The notes under the pieces are model-generated. The model was not told the DNA's origin, did not search any database, and saw nothing but the letters and a program-made list of their open reading frames with translations. Of a stretch of DNA of 64,000 nucleotides, positions 1 to 7,575 are shown in pieces. The position numbers and the translations under genes are program-made. The DNA comes from Alkalihalobacillus sp. TS-13 (lineage in GTDB: Bacteria; Bacillota; Bacilli; Bacillales; Fictibacillaceae), in contig NZ_JAHKSI010000002.1 in NCBI RefSeq assembly GCF_019720915.1, positions 248,001 to 312,000 of the forward strand. Direction: 5' to 3'. How positions within the stretch are numbered: position 1 is the first letter of the stretch; each line of letters begins with the position of its first letter.

Positions 1-435
1 CAGTGGAAGCTTTCTGTCCGCAAAAACGGTTGAAGGTGTTTCTCCGATTTTAACGGCACCCATTTTTTCGTAAAATCCCATTGCATGTGGGTCGCTGTCA
101 ATCGTGAAGCTCCTGATGTCCAATTCGTTCGCTCGGTGGACGACATGAGACCAAAGCTGCCTTCCATAACCTTCTCCTATGAATCCAGGATTGAGATACA
201 TGAAATCCAGGGCAGCCTGTCCATTTTTGATGACAAAGGCAAAGAATCCAAGGACCTTGCTGTTGTCCTCAAGCACATATACATTGTTCTTTTCGATATA
301 TTTTTCACTTAACGTAAGTGCATCGCGACAGGCTAGAATGAACTCTTCCGAATAGTCCCACTGGGCTTTTGAAAGTAAGGCAAGATCACTTAAAAGCTGA
401 GCTTCTTCAGGCTTTGCCCTTCTGATCGCCGCCAT
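1..435 (-). CDS. GNAT family N-acetyltransferase (3' end outside window)
   Basis: Reading the minus strand from ATG at 435 gives 145 codons open to the window edge. The start follows an AAAGGAG ribosome binding site seven bases upstream. The protein has the GNAT fold signature: a first strand with VYVLEDNSKVLGFF, then the acetyl-CoA binding loop GFIGEGYGRQLW, and the late strand motif DPHAMGFYEKMGAVKIGE that is typical of this family. Members transfer an acetyl group from acetyl-CoA to an amine; the substrate cannot be told. The C-terminus, and any downstream partner, lie beyond position 1. The family call is firm, the specific function unknown. Confidence 0.85.
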   Translation of the reverse strand, partial: MAAIRRAKPEEAQLLSDLALLSKAQWDYSEEFILACRDALTLSEKYIEKNNVYVLEDNSKVLGFFAFVIKNGQAALDFMYLNPGFIGEGYGRQLWSHVVHRANELDIRSFTIDSDPHAMGFYEKMGAVKIGETPSTVFADRKLPL

Positions 436-512
436 AAATATGGCTCCTTTCATTGTTTTACTAGAATTCTTTCGGGATAGTGTTCGGAATTCCTTTTTTC
501 ATTATGTTTTGT

Positions 513-1388
513 TTAACCCCTATAGCTTGAAGATGGGATTCCTTTTACATCCTCCAAGGTGACTTTAAATAATCCTCCTGCTATTGGGAAAGCTGCCAAT
601 TGTTCTTCATCCATGCCCTTCCTGGCTGTCGTGATATAAAGGTCGTTCAGATCTTTTCCTCCAAATGCACATGAGGTCACATTAAGTGCAGGAACGGCAA
701 TCTCTAGTATCTGCTCACCAGTCATCGGGTTCCATCTTGACACTTTCGATCCTCCCCAATGCGCTATCCAAAGCATGCCGGCTGCGTCGATCGTCATGCC
801 ATCAGGTTTGCCCTGTTCATCCGGGACCATGATGATATCCATTGGATTCTTGATATCTCCTGTTTTCAATTCAAAATCATAGCGGACGACTTTCTGAGTT
901 GGTGTATCAATGTAGTAAAAGTAGTTGTTATCAATTGACCAGATAAGCCCATTGGAATTGGTGACATTGTCGATTTTTTTCGTGACCTTCCTATCAGTAT
1001 CCAAACAATAAAGAGCAGCATTCTTGTCCCGGCTTTCATCAATTGTACCAGCCCAGAACCTGCCCGCGGGATCACATTTCCCATCATTGAAACGGTTAGT
1101 CGGAATGTGCTCTTCTGGATCGTGAATTAGTCGGGTTATTTCCGTGTCAAGATCGATAAAATGAAATCCGTTATCAAGTGCGGCAACGATACCACCTTCT
1201 TCACGGTGTACGACCGTTCCGGGCATATGATCCAGTTGGATTGTCCGGTTATAATTGGACTCAGGGTTATAAATGAAAATTTGCTTTTCTAAAATATCGA
1301 CCCAGTATAATACTTGCTTTTCATGGTCCCATGACGGTCCTTCACCCAAGGTTGCCTTTGCATCCATAACGAGTTCAATGTCAGTCAC
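513..1388 (-). CDS. SMP-30/gluconolactonase/LRE family protein (regucalcin-like)
   Basis: A 291-residue protein of the six-bladed propeller SMP-30 family, which contains metal-dependent lactonases. Metal-site landmarks are visible: the early Glu in LGEGPSWD, the Asn in TNSNGLIWS and the Asp in GKPDGMTIDAAG. FNDGKCDPAGRFWAGT is the usual family block. It starts at GTG; the GGGAGGG ribosome binding site lies inside the last codons of the upstream lipoprotein gene and only four bases separate the two genes, so the pair is likely translationally coupled. It probably hydrolyses a sugar lactone such as gluconolactone in the cytoplasm, but the substrate is an inference from the family. Confidence 0.85.
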   Translation of the reverse strand: MTDIELVMDAKATLGEGPSWDHEKQVLYWVDILEKQIFIYNPESNYNRTIQLDHMPGTVVHREEGGIVAALDNGFHFIDLDTEITRLIHDPEEHIPTNRFNDGKCDPAGRFWAGTIDESRDKNAALYCLDTDRKVTKKIDNVTNSNGLIWSIDNNYFYYIDTPTQKVVRYDFELKTGDIKNPMDIIMVPDEQGKPDGMTIDAAGMLWIAHWGGSKVSRWNPMTGEQILEIAVPALNVTSCAFGGKDLNDLYITTARKGMDEEQLAAFPIAGGLFKVTLEDVKGIPSSSYRG

Positions 1389-1392
1389 TTGT

Positions 1393-1809
1393 TTACCCTC
1401 CCTCTTTTGGTTGGATCTTGATAGTTGCGTTTGTAGGTGTATACCCGTCCTCTTCTTCGCTTAACAGGTCACCGTGTTGACGAGAAATTTCTGCATAATA
1501 CACCTTTTGATCCTTCGCGACAAGCACGAGTAAGTTGATATCGTCTCGATGGCTGATACTCCTTGCATTATCAATGGAAAAGCCCACTTGCGTCTCAATC
1601 ATGCTGTCAGAACTATACGGATAGAATATGTAGGCCTTTTCCCAATTGAAGTCGGTTAGTTCTTTAAGGTTGATTTCTGTCGTGGCAGCCTCAGCCAATT
1701 TAGCTTCAATTGCTCCTTCCAACTCTTTGTTATGGATCATACCTGATGAACTGCAGGCAACGAGAAATAGCATTAGTATACACAAGATTGTTTGTTTTAA
1801 GATCTTCAT
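1393..1809 (-). CDS. Putative lipoprotein, function unknown
   Basis: Starting at ATG 1809 the product has about 138 residues with a classic lipoprotein signal: MKILKQ, a hydrophobic stretch and the lipobox LVAC followed by Ser-rich linker. It should be anchored to the outer face of the membrane. The mature part is acidic and has no domain I recognise. The start is awkward: AGGAGG directly abuts the ATG, leaving almost no spacing, and an imperfect palindrome (1825-1910) sits immediately upstream, so the original leader may have been altered by that element. An open frame continues upstream to 1890 but without a ribosome binding site. It is followed four bases later by the SMP-30 gene. Confidence 0.65.
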   Translation of the reverse strand: MKILKQTILCILMLFLVACSSSGMIHNKELEGAIEAKLAEAATTEINLKELTDFNWEKAYIFYPYSSDSMIETQVGFSIDNARSISHRDDINLLVLVAKDQKVYYAEISRQHGDLLSEEEDGYTPTNATIKIQPKEGG

Positions 1810-1824
1810 CCTCCTCAAAAAAAT

Positions 1825-1910
1825 GAGGCTGACCCTATAGTACCTGTTTCCCTGCCTCGTTCCCAACATTTTGATGGAGGTTTCCGACACTCTATTTATG
1901 GACCAGCCCC
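1825..1910. repeat. Imperfect palindromic element, short member of family B
   Basis: The outer arms GAGGCTGACCC (1825-1835) and GGACCAGCCCC (1900-1910) pair fully if G-U pairs are allowed. The interior carries a CAACATTTTGATGGAGGT segment resembling the interior of the longer family B copies at 5504, 36392, 40380 and 50394. It sits between the coiled-coil gene stop at 1917 and the lipoprotein gene, so it may terminate the former. Confidence 0.5.
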
Positions 1911-1916
1911 GATTTT

Positions 1917-2855
1917 CTATACACTTTCGATAAGGCTCTTTCTCTCTCCTTTAATCCTTCCTAGCTCATGCCGTTTTAGCTCAGCCTGTTCCTTCAGACC
2001 AAACAACAGACTGGATATTTTGCGGTACTGGGTCTTCGTCTGTTGCATGGAGTCATTGATTCGTCCTTGTACCATCCAGTCAGAGATAAGACCATCGAAG
2101 AAGAAATCAGCGAATTTCAATAGACCAGGAATATCGATATGCATGTCAACTTCGTCGTTGATATCAGCTAGTTCCTTTTGAAATTGTCGCATACGAGTTT
2201 GAGCTTGATGAATGTATTCGGTAGCTTGATCGATATGATTATGTTTAATTGCACCGGAAATTACACCACCGCCAAACATATCTAACGTACCCCAGCCTTT
2301 AGCTTTTTCGAGGTATTCAATTGCATTCTCAAGTGCTTGATTCACTGCATTTCCTGCAGAAATCGCGTCCTCCAATTCATTAAGAAAGGCTTTCATATCT
2401 CCTTCTAATTCGGTAAGTTTATCGAGTTGAATTGAAGACGGTAATTGGTGAGCTTTAATGTGCATTTCCTTCTTGGTGAGGATGTCGTGATAATCCACTT
2501 CAATATTTCTAAGTCGCTCTAACCTTTTGTTCAGTTCATTTATGGCTTCGTCTATTTCATTCTTCGATCTGGTGGCCTCTTCTAATTTCAACTGAACAGC
2601 CGCTACCTCTTGTTTCTCCTTGTCCAGACGCTCTGCCACCGCCCCTTTCATGGTAAGGAGCCATTTCGTAACGCTGAATCCTTCCAGCTGATCGACATCG
2701 GATTGTTCGGTTGCCAATTTCTCTTGCAAGGCATCGATTTTATCCTTTGTGTCCGACAATTCTTGCTTATAATCAGCCAGTTGTTTTTCCCATTTCTGTT
2801 TCTTTCTTAGTTCTCCTTTGATATCGATAAGTTGTTCGTTCAGCTCTTCAACCAT
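1917..2855 (-). CDS. Coiled-coil protein of unknown function
   Basis: About 312 residues from ATG 2855, chosen because GAGGGGG lies at the right distance upstream; the frame is open further up to 2882. Residues 1-125 are a long, heptad-rich, highly charged coiled coil (KQLADYKQELSDTKDKIDAL and onward). The centre has a small glycine-rich turn, GWGTLDMFGGGVISGAIKH, followed by a second helical bundle (about residues 200-300). No signal peptide or membrane segment is evident, so it should be cytosolic. I do not recognise the family. It appears to be a single-gene unit. Confidence 0.65.
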   Translation of the reverse strand: MVEELNEQLIDIKGELRKKQKWEKQLADYKQELSDTKDKIDALQEKLATEQSDVDQLEGFSVTKWLLTMKGAVAERLDKEKQEVAAVQLKLEEATRSKNEIDEAINELNKRLERLRNIEVDYHDILTKKEMHIKAHQLPSSIQLDKLTELEGDMKAFLNELEDAISAGNAVNQALENAIEYLEKAKGWGTLDMFGGGVISGAIKHNHIDQATEYIHQAQTRMRQFQKELADINDEVDMHIDIPGLLKFADFFFDGLISDWMVQGRINDSMQQTKTQYRKISSLLFGLKEQAELKRHELGRIKGERKSLIESV

Positions 2856-3136
2856 CTGAATCCCCCTCTTTCCTTTTACCATTACTTACGATTCAAGAGC
2901 AGGGAAAGTTTCAATCGTATCTGAGTCCCATCAGTCATTCGTCGATTTCATATAAATGTTGATCGGTTCACCTGTAACACCACCTATAAAACCTAAGGAT
3001 CAGTTCTATAATATGGTCCTTATACTCACTCGAATATGGTTTCTTATTCAATTTTCAATTTTATCAATTACCGTAGAAATCTTTTTACAGCACTGTGCAT
3101 ATTAATTTCCATTTTCATCTTGTAATTCCCTCTAAA

Positions 3137-3154
3137 AAGTGTAAAATTACACTT
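3137..3154. promoter_or_regulatory. Perfect operator-like palindrome upstream of the FAD oxidase gene
   Basis: AAGTGTAA-AA-TTACACTT is a perfect 8+2+8 inverted repeat located 38 bases before the start at 3193. No T run follows it, so it is more likely a repressor site than a terminator. The rest of 2856-3192 is AT-rich with no gene visible. Confidence 0.45.
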
Positions 3155-3192
3155 AATATTATTATTTACTCTTTTCGGTTATGGGGGATAAG

Positions 3193-4632
3193 ATGAAAAA
3201 AATTGCAGTCGTTCTATTATCTCTGGGTGTCTATGCTTCACTTTTACTATTCTCTATGCACACACCATCATCCGGTGGGTCAGAAAAATATATGACAGAC
3301 GTAGGGAAATTGATGCCGGTCAAGGTGAAGAAGGTTGTGAAAGGGACAGCGATATCGAGTATCCAGGAAGTGATTGAGGAAGCCAACGAAAAAGATATCA
3401 AAGTTTCGATAGCCGGAAAACGCCATAGCATGGGTGGTCACACATATTACCATGACTCCGTGGTACTCGATATGACTGAATACAATAAGATCCTCGATTT
3501 TGATAAGGGACAAAAGACGATCACTGTCCAGAGCGGGGCTACCTGGGACGATATCCAGCAGTACATAAACAAACATGTGCTTGCGATCAAAGTGATGCAA
3601 TCACAAAACATTTTTACAGTTGGCGGTTCAATCAGCGTCAATGCCCATGGACGTGACATACGAGAGGGATCGCTAATCAGTACGGTCAATTCTTTCCGGA
3701 TCTTGAATGCGGATGGAGAGATCATAAATGTCAGCCGCGAGAAAAACAGCGAGCTTTTTTACCTGGCACTCGGCGGATATGGATTGTTCGGTGTAATCCT
3801 GGATGTTGAGCTCCAACTGACTGATGACGAGATCTATGAAATGAACACAGAAACACTGGATTACAAAGAATATAGCGATTACTTCAAGGCGAACGTCATC
3901 CACAATCCGGATGCGAAAATGCATCTTGCTCGAATTTCGACAGCTCCTGATTCCTTTTTGACCGAGATGTACGTAACAAACTATGAACGTGCACCTCGAG
4001 GAGCATCCTTACAAGACCATAATGAATTGAAAGATGAACGTTTGATGGCTGTCTCTAAATTCGCTTTAGGAATGGCGCGCGATTTCGATTGGGCGAAGAA
4101 TACGTTCTGGAAGCTGCAGAAGGAATACTTTTTACAAACGAATGGTGATTTGATTTCACGAAATAACGTAATGCGCAGCGAATCGAAGTTTCTTGAATAC
4201 GAGGCTGAAAACGACAACGACGTTCTTCAAGAATATTTCGTCCCAGTCGATGCATTCGCAGATTACATCGATGATTTGCGAAGCGTTTTGTCTGAGGACG
4301 AACTCAACCTTTTGAACATTACAGTACGGTACGTAAACCATGATGAAGGACCGGTATTGTCTTATTCCGATGAGGAGATGTTCGCGCTGGTCCTCCTGAT
4401 CAACCAGGGATTGTCTAAGGAAGAACAGATGAAAACGGAAGCGATCGTGCAGAAAATGATCGAGTTGACGCTTGCGCATGATGGCAGCTATTACTTACCG
4501 TACATGCCATACCCTACAAAAGCGCAAATGCTGCGTGCGTACCCACGAACAGAAGAGTTCTTTGAAAAGAAAAAACAGTATGATCCGGATGAACGGTTCA
4601 CCAACTTTTTTTACGAGGAGTATAACCAATGA
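3193..4632 (+). CDS. Secreted or membrane-anchored FAD-binding oxidase (PCMH-type)
   Basis: 479 residues from ATG 3193, preceded by GGGGGAT; an in-frame ATG four codons upstream has no binding site. Residues 1-24 are an N-terminal signal/anchor (MKKIAVVLLSLGVYASLLLF). The PCMH-type FAD-binding domain follows, with IAGKRHSMGGHTYY, the VQSGATWDDIQQYI strand-helix and the pyrophosphate-binding GGSISVNAHGRD. The C-terminal half is the substrate-binding part. Family members oxidise alcohols or sugars such as L-gulonolactone or alditols using O2. The stop overlaps the next start by ATGA, so the MFS partner at 4629 is translationally coupled. The substrate is unknown. Confidence 0.8.
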   Translation: MKKIAVVLLSLGVYASLLLFSMHTPSSGGSEKYMTDVGKLMPVKVKKVVKGTAISSIQEVIEEANEKDIKVSIAGKRHSMGGHTYYHDSVVLDMTEYNKILDFDKGQKTITVQSGATWDDIQQYINKHVLAIKVMQSQNIFTVGGSISVNAHGRDIREGSLISTVNSFRILNADGEIINVSREKNSELFYLALGGYGLFGVILDVELQLTDDEIYEMNTETLDYKEYSDYFKANVIHNPDAKMHLARISTAPDSFLTEMYVTNYERAPRGASLQDHNELKDERLMAVSKFALGMARDFDWAKNTFWKLQKEYFLQTNGDLISRNNVMRSESKFLEYEAENDNDVLQEYFVPVDAFADYIDDLRSVLSEDELNLLNITVRYVNHDEGPVLSYSDEEMFALVLLINQGLSKEEQMKTEAIVQKMIELTLAHDGSYYLPYMPYPTKAQMLRAYPRTEEFFEKKKQYDPDERFTNFFYEEYNQ

Positions 4633-5213
4633 ATGAAGCGAAGTTAAAAGGATTGGTCATTTCACAGAGCAGCGTGTTTTTTGCTAGCAGTCTCATTTTC
4701 CCCTTCTATATCCTGTTCATTAAAAATGTCGGGTCGAGCTTTGCACAATTCGGACTATCTTATGGACTTTTCGGGTTAAGCTCCGCCCTTCTTCATCCAG
4801 TCATAGGCAAATTGTCCTCCCGTATCGATCACCGGCTGTTTTTACTCGTGAACGCCTGGGGGATGGCAACCGTTCTCTTGATTTTCCCGCATGTCTCAAG
4901 TATTGGGCAGGTGTATGTCATCCAGCTCTTTCTCGGAATGTTCGGTGCCCTCCAAAAACACGGAGAGAAGATCATGATTGCGGAGTTTACTGATGGTACG
5001 GAACGCGGGGTAAAGATCGGAAACTACCATTTCTGGACGTCGATCTTCTCAGCGTTTGCAATTATCGCAGGGGGCTATCTCGCAGACTACTTGACCATCA
5101 ATATCATCTATTATATGAGCTCAGTGCTCTATTTTGGGAGCGGGCTCGTCGTCCTGAATATAAGGAATCATAGTGAAAAAATTAGAGGGACTGGAGTTTT
5201 TGGAGAGAAGTAG
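4629..5213 (+). CDS. Half-length MFS transporter-like membrane protein
   Basis: 194 residues with about six hydrophobic segments, corresponding to only the N-terminal half of a 12-helix major facilitator. The first helix region (ISQSSVFFASSLIFPFYILF) and the loop HPVIGKLSSRIDHR resemble the canonical MFS A-motif region. It overlaps the FAD oxidase stop by four bases. It may be a genuine six-helix member of a small family, or it may have lost its second half: directly after it, in another frame, lies the tail of an alpha/beta hydrolase gene (5204-5314), which points to a deletion junction here. Transport substrate unknown. Confidence 0.6.
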   Translation: MNEAKLKGLVISQSSVFFASSLIFPFYILFIKNVGSSFAQFGLSYGLFGLSSALLHPVIGKLSSRIDHRLFLLVNAWGMATVLLIFPHVSSIGQVYVIQLFLGMFGALQKHGEKIMIAEFTDGTERGVKIGNYHFWTSIFSAFAIIAGGYLADYLTINIIYYMSSVLYFGSGLVVLNIRNHSEKIRGTGVFGEK

Positions 5214-5314
5214 GTTGGGAGATTTTACATATTGAGGAGTGTGGTCATGCACCGCATTATGAAGCTCCAGACCGGTTTGCGGAAAGCGTGAAGGAGTACC
5301 TGCTTGCAGTTTAA
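5204..5314 (+). pseudogene. 3' remnant of an alpha/beta hydrolase gene
   Basis: The frame ending at TAA 5312-5314 encodes WEILHIEECGHAPHYEAPDR, then FAESVKEYLLAV. This is the standard C-terminal block of alpha/beta hydrolases, with the catalytic His in CGHAPH. No ribosome binding site or start of a complete gene is present upstream; the 5' part would lie inside the MFS gene, which is read in another frame. I read this as the leftover of a hydrolase gene whose front was deleted. Confidence 0.7.
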
Positions 5315-5321
5315 CCTGTTT

Positions 5322-5350
5322 GAGTGGCCTTAAGTAGGTCACTCTTTTTT
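5322..5350 (+). terminator. Rho-independent terminator
   Basis: GAGTGGCC and GGTCACTC form a stem around TTAAGTA and are followed by a run of T. It lies just after the hydrolase remnant and would end the FAD oxidase/MFS transcript. Confidence 0.75.
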
Positions 5351-5351
5351 G

Positions 5352-5450
5352 TTTTTGGAGGTAATTTCTTGTTTTGTAGATAAAATTGGATTTTTGTAGG
5401 TAATTTCATTTTTTTTTTGCATTTATCCCTTAAGTTTTGTAGATAACGGA
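5352..5450. repeat. Mini-array of TTTTTGTAGGTAATTTC-like units, about 20 bp period
   Basis: Units beginning near 5352, 5371, 5391 and 5434 share the core TTTTGTAGRTAATT, spaced 19-20 bp and then roughly two periods. The same core recurs at 11357, 25680, 33711 and, inverted, at 48523. Confidence 0.55.
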
Positions 5451-5503
5451 GTGAGGCAGTGAATAATCGCCTTCCCCCAAAGCCGCTAACACAAAATGCT
5501 GAT

Positions 5504-5622
5504 GGGCTGGTTAAATAGTGTCTGAGTCGCTCCTAAATTTAGCAACATTTTGAAGAAAAATCGTGGTTTTGCTCCAAAAATGTTGTGTTGATGGTACCGA
5601 CACTTCCCTTTTAGGACAGCCC
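5504..5622. repeat. Imperfect palindromic element, family B
   Basis: GGGCTGGTTAAATAGTGTC at the left end pairs imperfectly with GACACTTCCCTTTTAGGACAGCCC at the right. An inner stem AGCAACATTTT / AAAAATGTTGT surrounds an AT-rich loop. The same plan occurs at 36392 and 50394. Between 5623 and 5752 I see degenerate repeat debris and no gene. Confidence 0.7.
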
Positions 5623-5752
5623 TTTCCATTTTAACTGAAGTTCGAGACACTTCTGCCGAAAAATGAGTCCGCAAGACCCTCCAGGGATGAACGATCGAGC
5701 TCACATCCATCCAGAGCGCCCAAGGAAAAGGAGCGAACAAAGTTCTTCCAAA

Positions 5753-5834
5753 TAAAGAAAACTGGGCAAGGACAAGCCTCATCGCAGGCTGAGTTGCTCT
5801 TATACGGAAGAGAGTATTTCTATGCTTTCTTTAA
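5753..5834 (+). repeat. Family A intergenic element, copy 1 (diverged)
   Basis: Starts TAAAGAAAACTGGGCAAGG and ends with a GAGAGTATTTCTATGCTTTC hairpin and TTAA. It aligns along its length with the copies at 11438, 12803, 20907, 22409 and 48613. Confidence 0.75.
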
Positions 5835-5837
5835 GTG

Positions 5838-5872
5838 CAAAAAAAGGAAGACAATTTTCAAAATTGTCCTCC
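5838..5872 (-). terminator. Terminator of the TRAP/FAH/SDR operon
   Basis: On the minus strand GGAGGACAATTTT pairs with AAAATTGTCTTCC around a single G and is followed by seven T. It lies just downstream of the SDR stop. Confidence 0.85.
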
Positions 5873-5882
5873 ACTCTATCAT

Positions 5883-6674
5883 TTATAAAGCTTTGACCAT
5901 GCCGCCGTCAACAAGGAAGGATTGTCCTGTGACGTAGGTGTTTGCTCCTGATCCAAGAAAGACGACCATTCTCGCAAATTCTTCTGGTGTCCCATATCGT
6001 TGAAGCGGAATTTTCTTTTCCGTATTCTCCACATGCTCTTCGTATGGAATACCAAGCTGTCCTGCCCGGATATCATCAAGCTCAGCGACCCGATCCGTAC
6101 CGATACGTCCAGGTCCTACCGTATTGATGAGGATCTGATGCTCAGCAAGCTCCTGTGAGAGACTTTTCGCGAGGCCGACGATTCCCGCCCGGAACGTGTT
6201 CGAGAGGATCAGGTTATCAAGCGGCTGTTTAATTGATGATGAAGCAAAATTGATGATACGGCCGCTATGTTGCTTTTGCATGTGCGGAAGCACCTCACGA
6301 ATCAGCCGGATGAAACTTAATAAGTTGAGCTCAAATGATTTCTGCCAGTCCTCATCCCGCATGTCTTCAAAACGTCCTGCCTGTGGGCCGCCAGCGTTGT
6401 TGATCAGTACATCAACCGTCCCATTCTTTTCAACAGCAGTGTTGACTAGATTTTTGATCTGCTCATAATCCGTGATATCACAAATGGCATAATCGACGTT
6501 TTCATTGCGAGTCTCCTGGAAAATTTCTTTCTTCGCCAATTGGAGCTGTTCTTCATTCCGACTTGCGATGAGGACATTCGCGCCTTCTCTAGCATATTCC
6601 AACGCCGTTGCTTTCCCCAGTCCCTTGCTTCCGGCGGTTACGATCACACTCTTACCTTTCAATTGTAGATCCAT
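5883..6674 (-). CDS. SDR family oxidoreductase with non-classical active site
   Basis: 263-residue short-chain dehydrogenase. The cofactor motif is TAGSKGLGKA (residues 13-22) instead of TGxxxGxG, and NNAG is intact near residue 91. At the position of the catalytic YxxxK the sequence reads ILSNTFRAGIVGL, so both the Tyr and the Lys are replaced. This matches an atypical beta-ketoacyl-ACP-reductase-like SDR subgroup I know from Bacillus genomes. It is the last gene of the TAXI/TRAP operon and overlaps the upstream hydrolase gene by 23 bases. Whether it still does redox chemistry is uncertain; a role in degrading the imported substrate is inferred from context. Confidence 0.85.
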   Translation of the reverse strand: MDLQLKGKSVIVTAGSKGLGKATALEYAREGANVLIASRNEEQLQLAKKEIFQETRNENVDYAICDITDYEQIKNLVNTAVEKNGTVDVLINNAGGPQAGRFEDMRDEDWQKSFELNLLSFIRLIREVLPHMQKQHSGRIINFASSSIKQPLDNLILSNTFRAGIVGLAKSLSQELAEHQILINTVGPGRIGTDRVAELDDIRAGQLGIPYEEHVENTEKKIPLQRYGTPEEFARMVVFLGSGANTYVTGQSFLVDGGMVKAL

Positions 6675-7560
6675 GTTCGCTTTCTTCCTTTCTTCCCTTT
6701 AAGTCTTTGACAGGATTGATGAGCGGGCGGAATCCATCGATATGGCATTCGACGATATCTCCATCCTGAATGACGACTGCTCCAGGCGTGCCGGTTGAAA
6801 TGATGTCTCCTGGGAGAAGCGTCATCACTTTCGAATGGAAGCTGACGAGATGATGCGGGTTGAACGTCATGTTCTGCACCTTGTTTTTACGATGGATGCC
6901 CCCATTGATCACCGTCGACACTTCCAACTCAGACAGATCCTCAATTTCATCAACGGTAACGAACTCAGGTCCGAAGCTGAAAAACGTATCGAAGCTTTTC
7001 GAACGGGTCAAGTACCTCGGGTTTACCTGTAAAATATCTTCCGCTGTCATATCGATGATGGTTGTATACCCGGCGATATAGGACTCTGCCTCCCCCTCGG
7101 AAACATCTTTACACGTTTTACCGATGATGACGCCTAACTCTGCTTCTGCTGTCGTCCGCTCCGATTGGTTCGGAATTTCAATCTGATCCCGAGGACCAAT
7201 AATTGTCGTATCAGGCTTCATAAAACTTGCCGGCTCTGATGAAGGTGCTTTTTCATGCAGGTCTGAAGCGTGTTCGACATAGTTGAGTCCGATTCCCCAG
7301 ATCTTCCGCGGATGACGGTAAAGCGGTCCAAACTCCACGCCCTCAATCGGATGACCGAGATCGGCACCCAGCCGTCCTACATCGACGGAGCCCCACCAGT
7401 TTCCGAATGTCGCCAATGCTTCTGGTTGAATCAATTCAAACAAGGTTTCAGGATGATCAAGGTTCAAGTATCGGTTGATGTCTGCTAGTACGATCACCTT
7501 TTCGTCTACGAGGACGGCAGCCCTTTCTTTATCCCCTAGCAAGATTGTTGCCAAACGCAT
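6652..7560 (-). CDS. Fumarylacetoacetate hydrolase family protein
   Basis: 302 residues, start ATG with GGGGGTGG upstream. The C-terminal FAH domain shows IWGIGLNYVEHA, the metal ligands in AEAELGVIIG and IDMTAED, the conserved RSKSFDTFFSFGP and PGDIISTGTPGAV. Family members hydrolyse or decarboxylate beta-diketo acids or hydrate dienoates in aromatic and dicarboxylate catabolism (for example 5-oxopent-3-ene-1,2,5-tricarboxylate decarboxylase or acylpyruvase). Its place between a TRAP permease (15-base gap) and an SDR (overlap) suggests it processes the carboxylate imported by that transporter. The exact reaction is not determined. Confidence 0.88.
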   Translation of the reverse strand: MRLATILLGDKERAAVLVDEKVIVLADINRYLNLDHPETLFELIQPEALATFGNWWGSVDVGRLGADLGHPIEGVEFGPLYRHPRKIWGIGLNYVEHASDLHEKAPSSEPASFMKPDTTIIGPRDQIEIPNQSERTTAEAELGVIIGKTCKDVSEGEAESYIAGYTTIIDMTAEDILQVNPRYLTRSKSFDTFFSFGPEFVTVDEIEDLSELEVSTVINGGIHRKNKVQNMTFNPHHLVSFHSKVMTLLPGDIISTGTPGAVVIQDGDIVECHIDGFRPLINPVKDLKGRKEESEHGSTIER

Positions 7561-7575
7561 TTTTCCACCCCCTGT

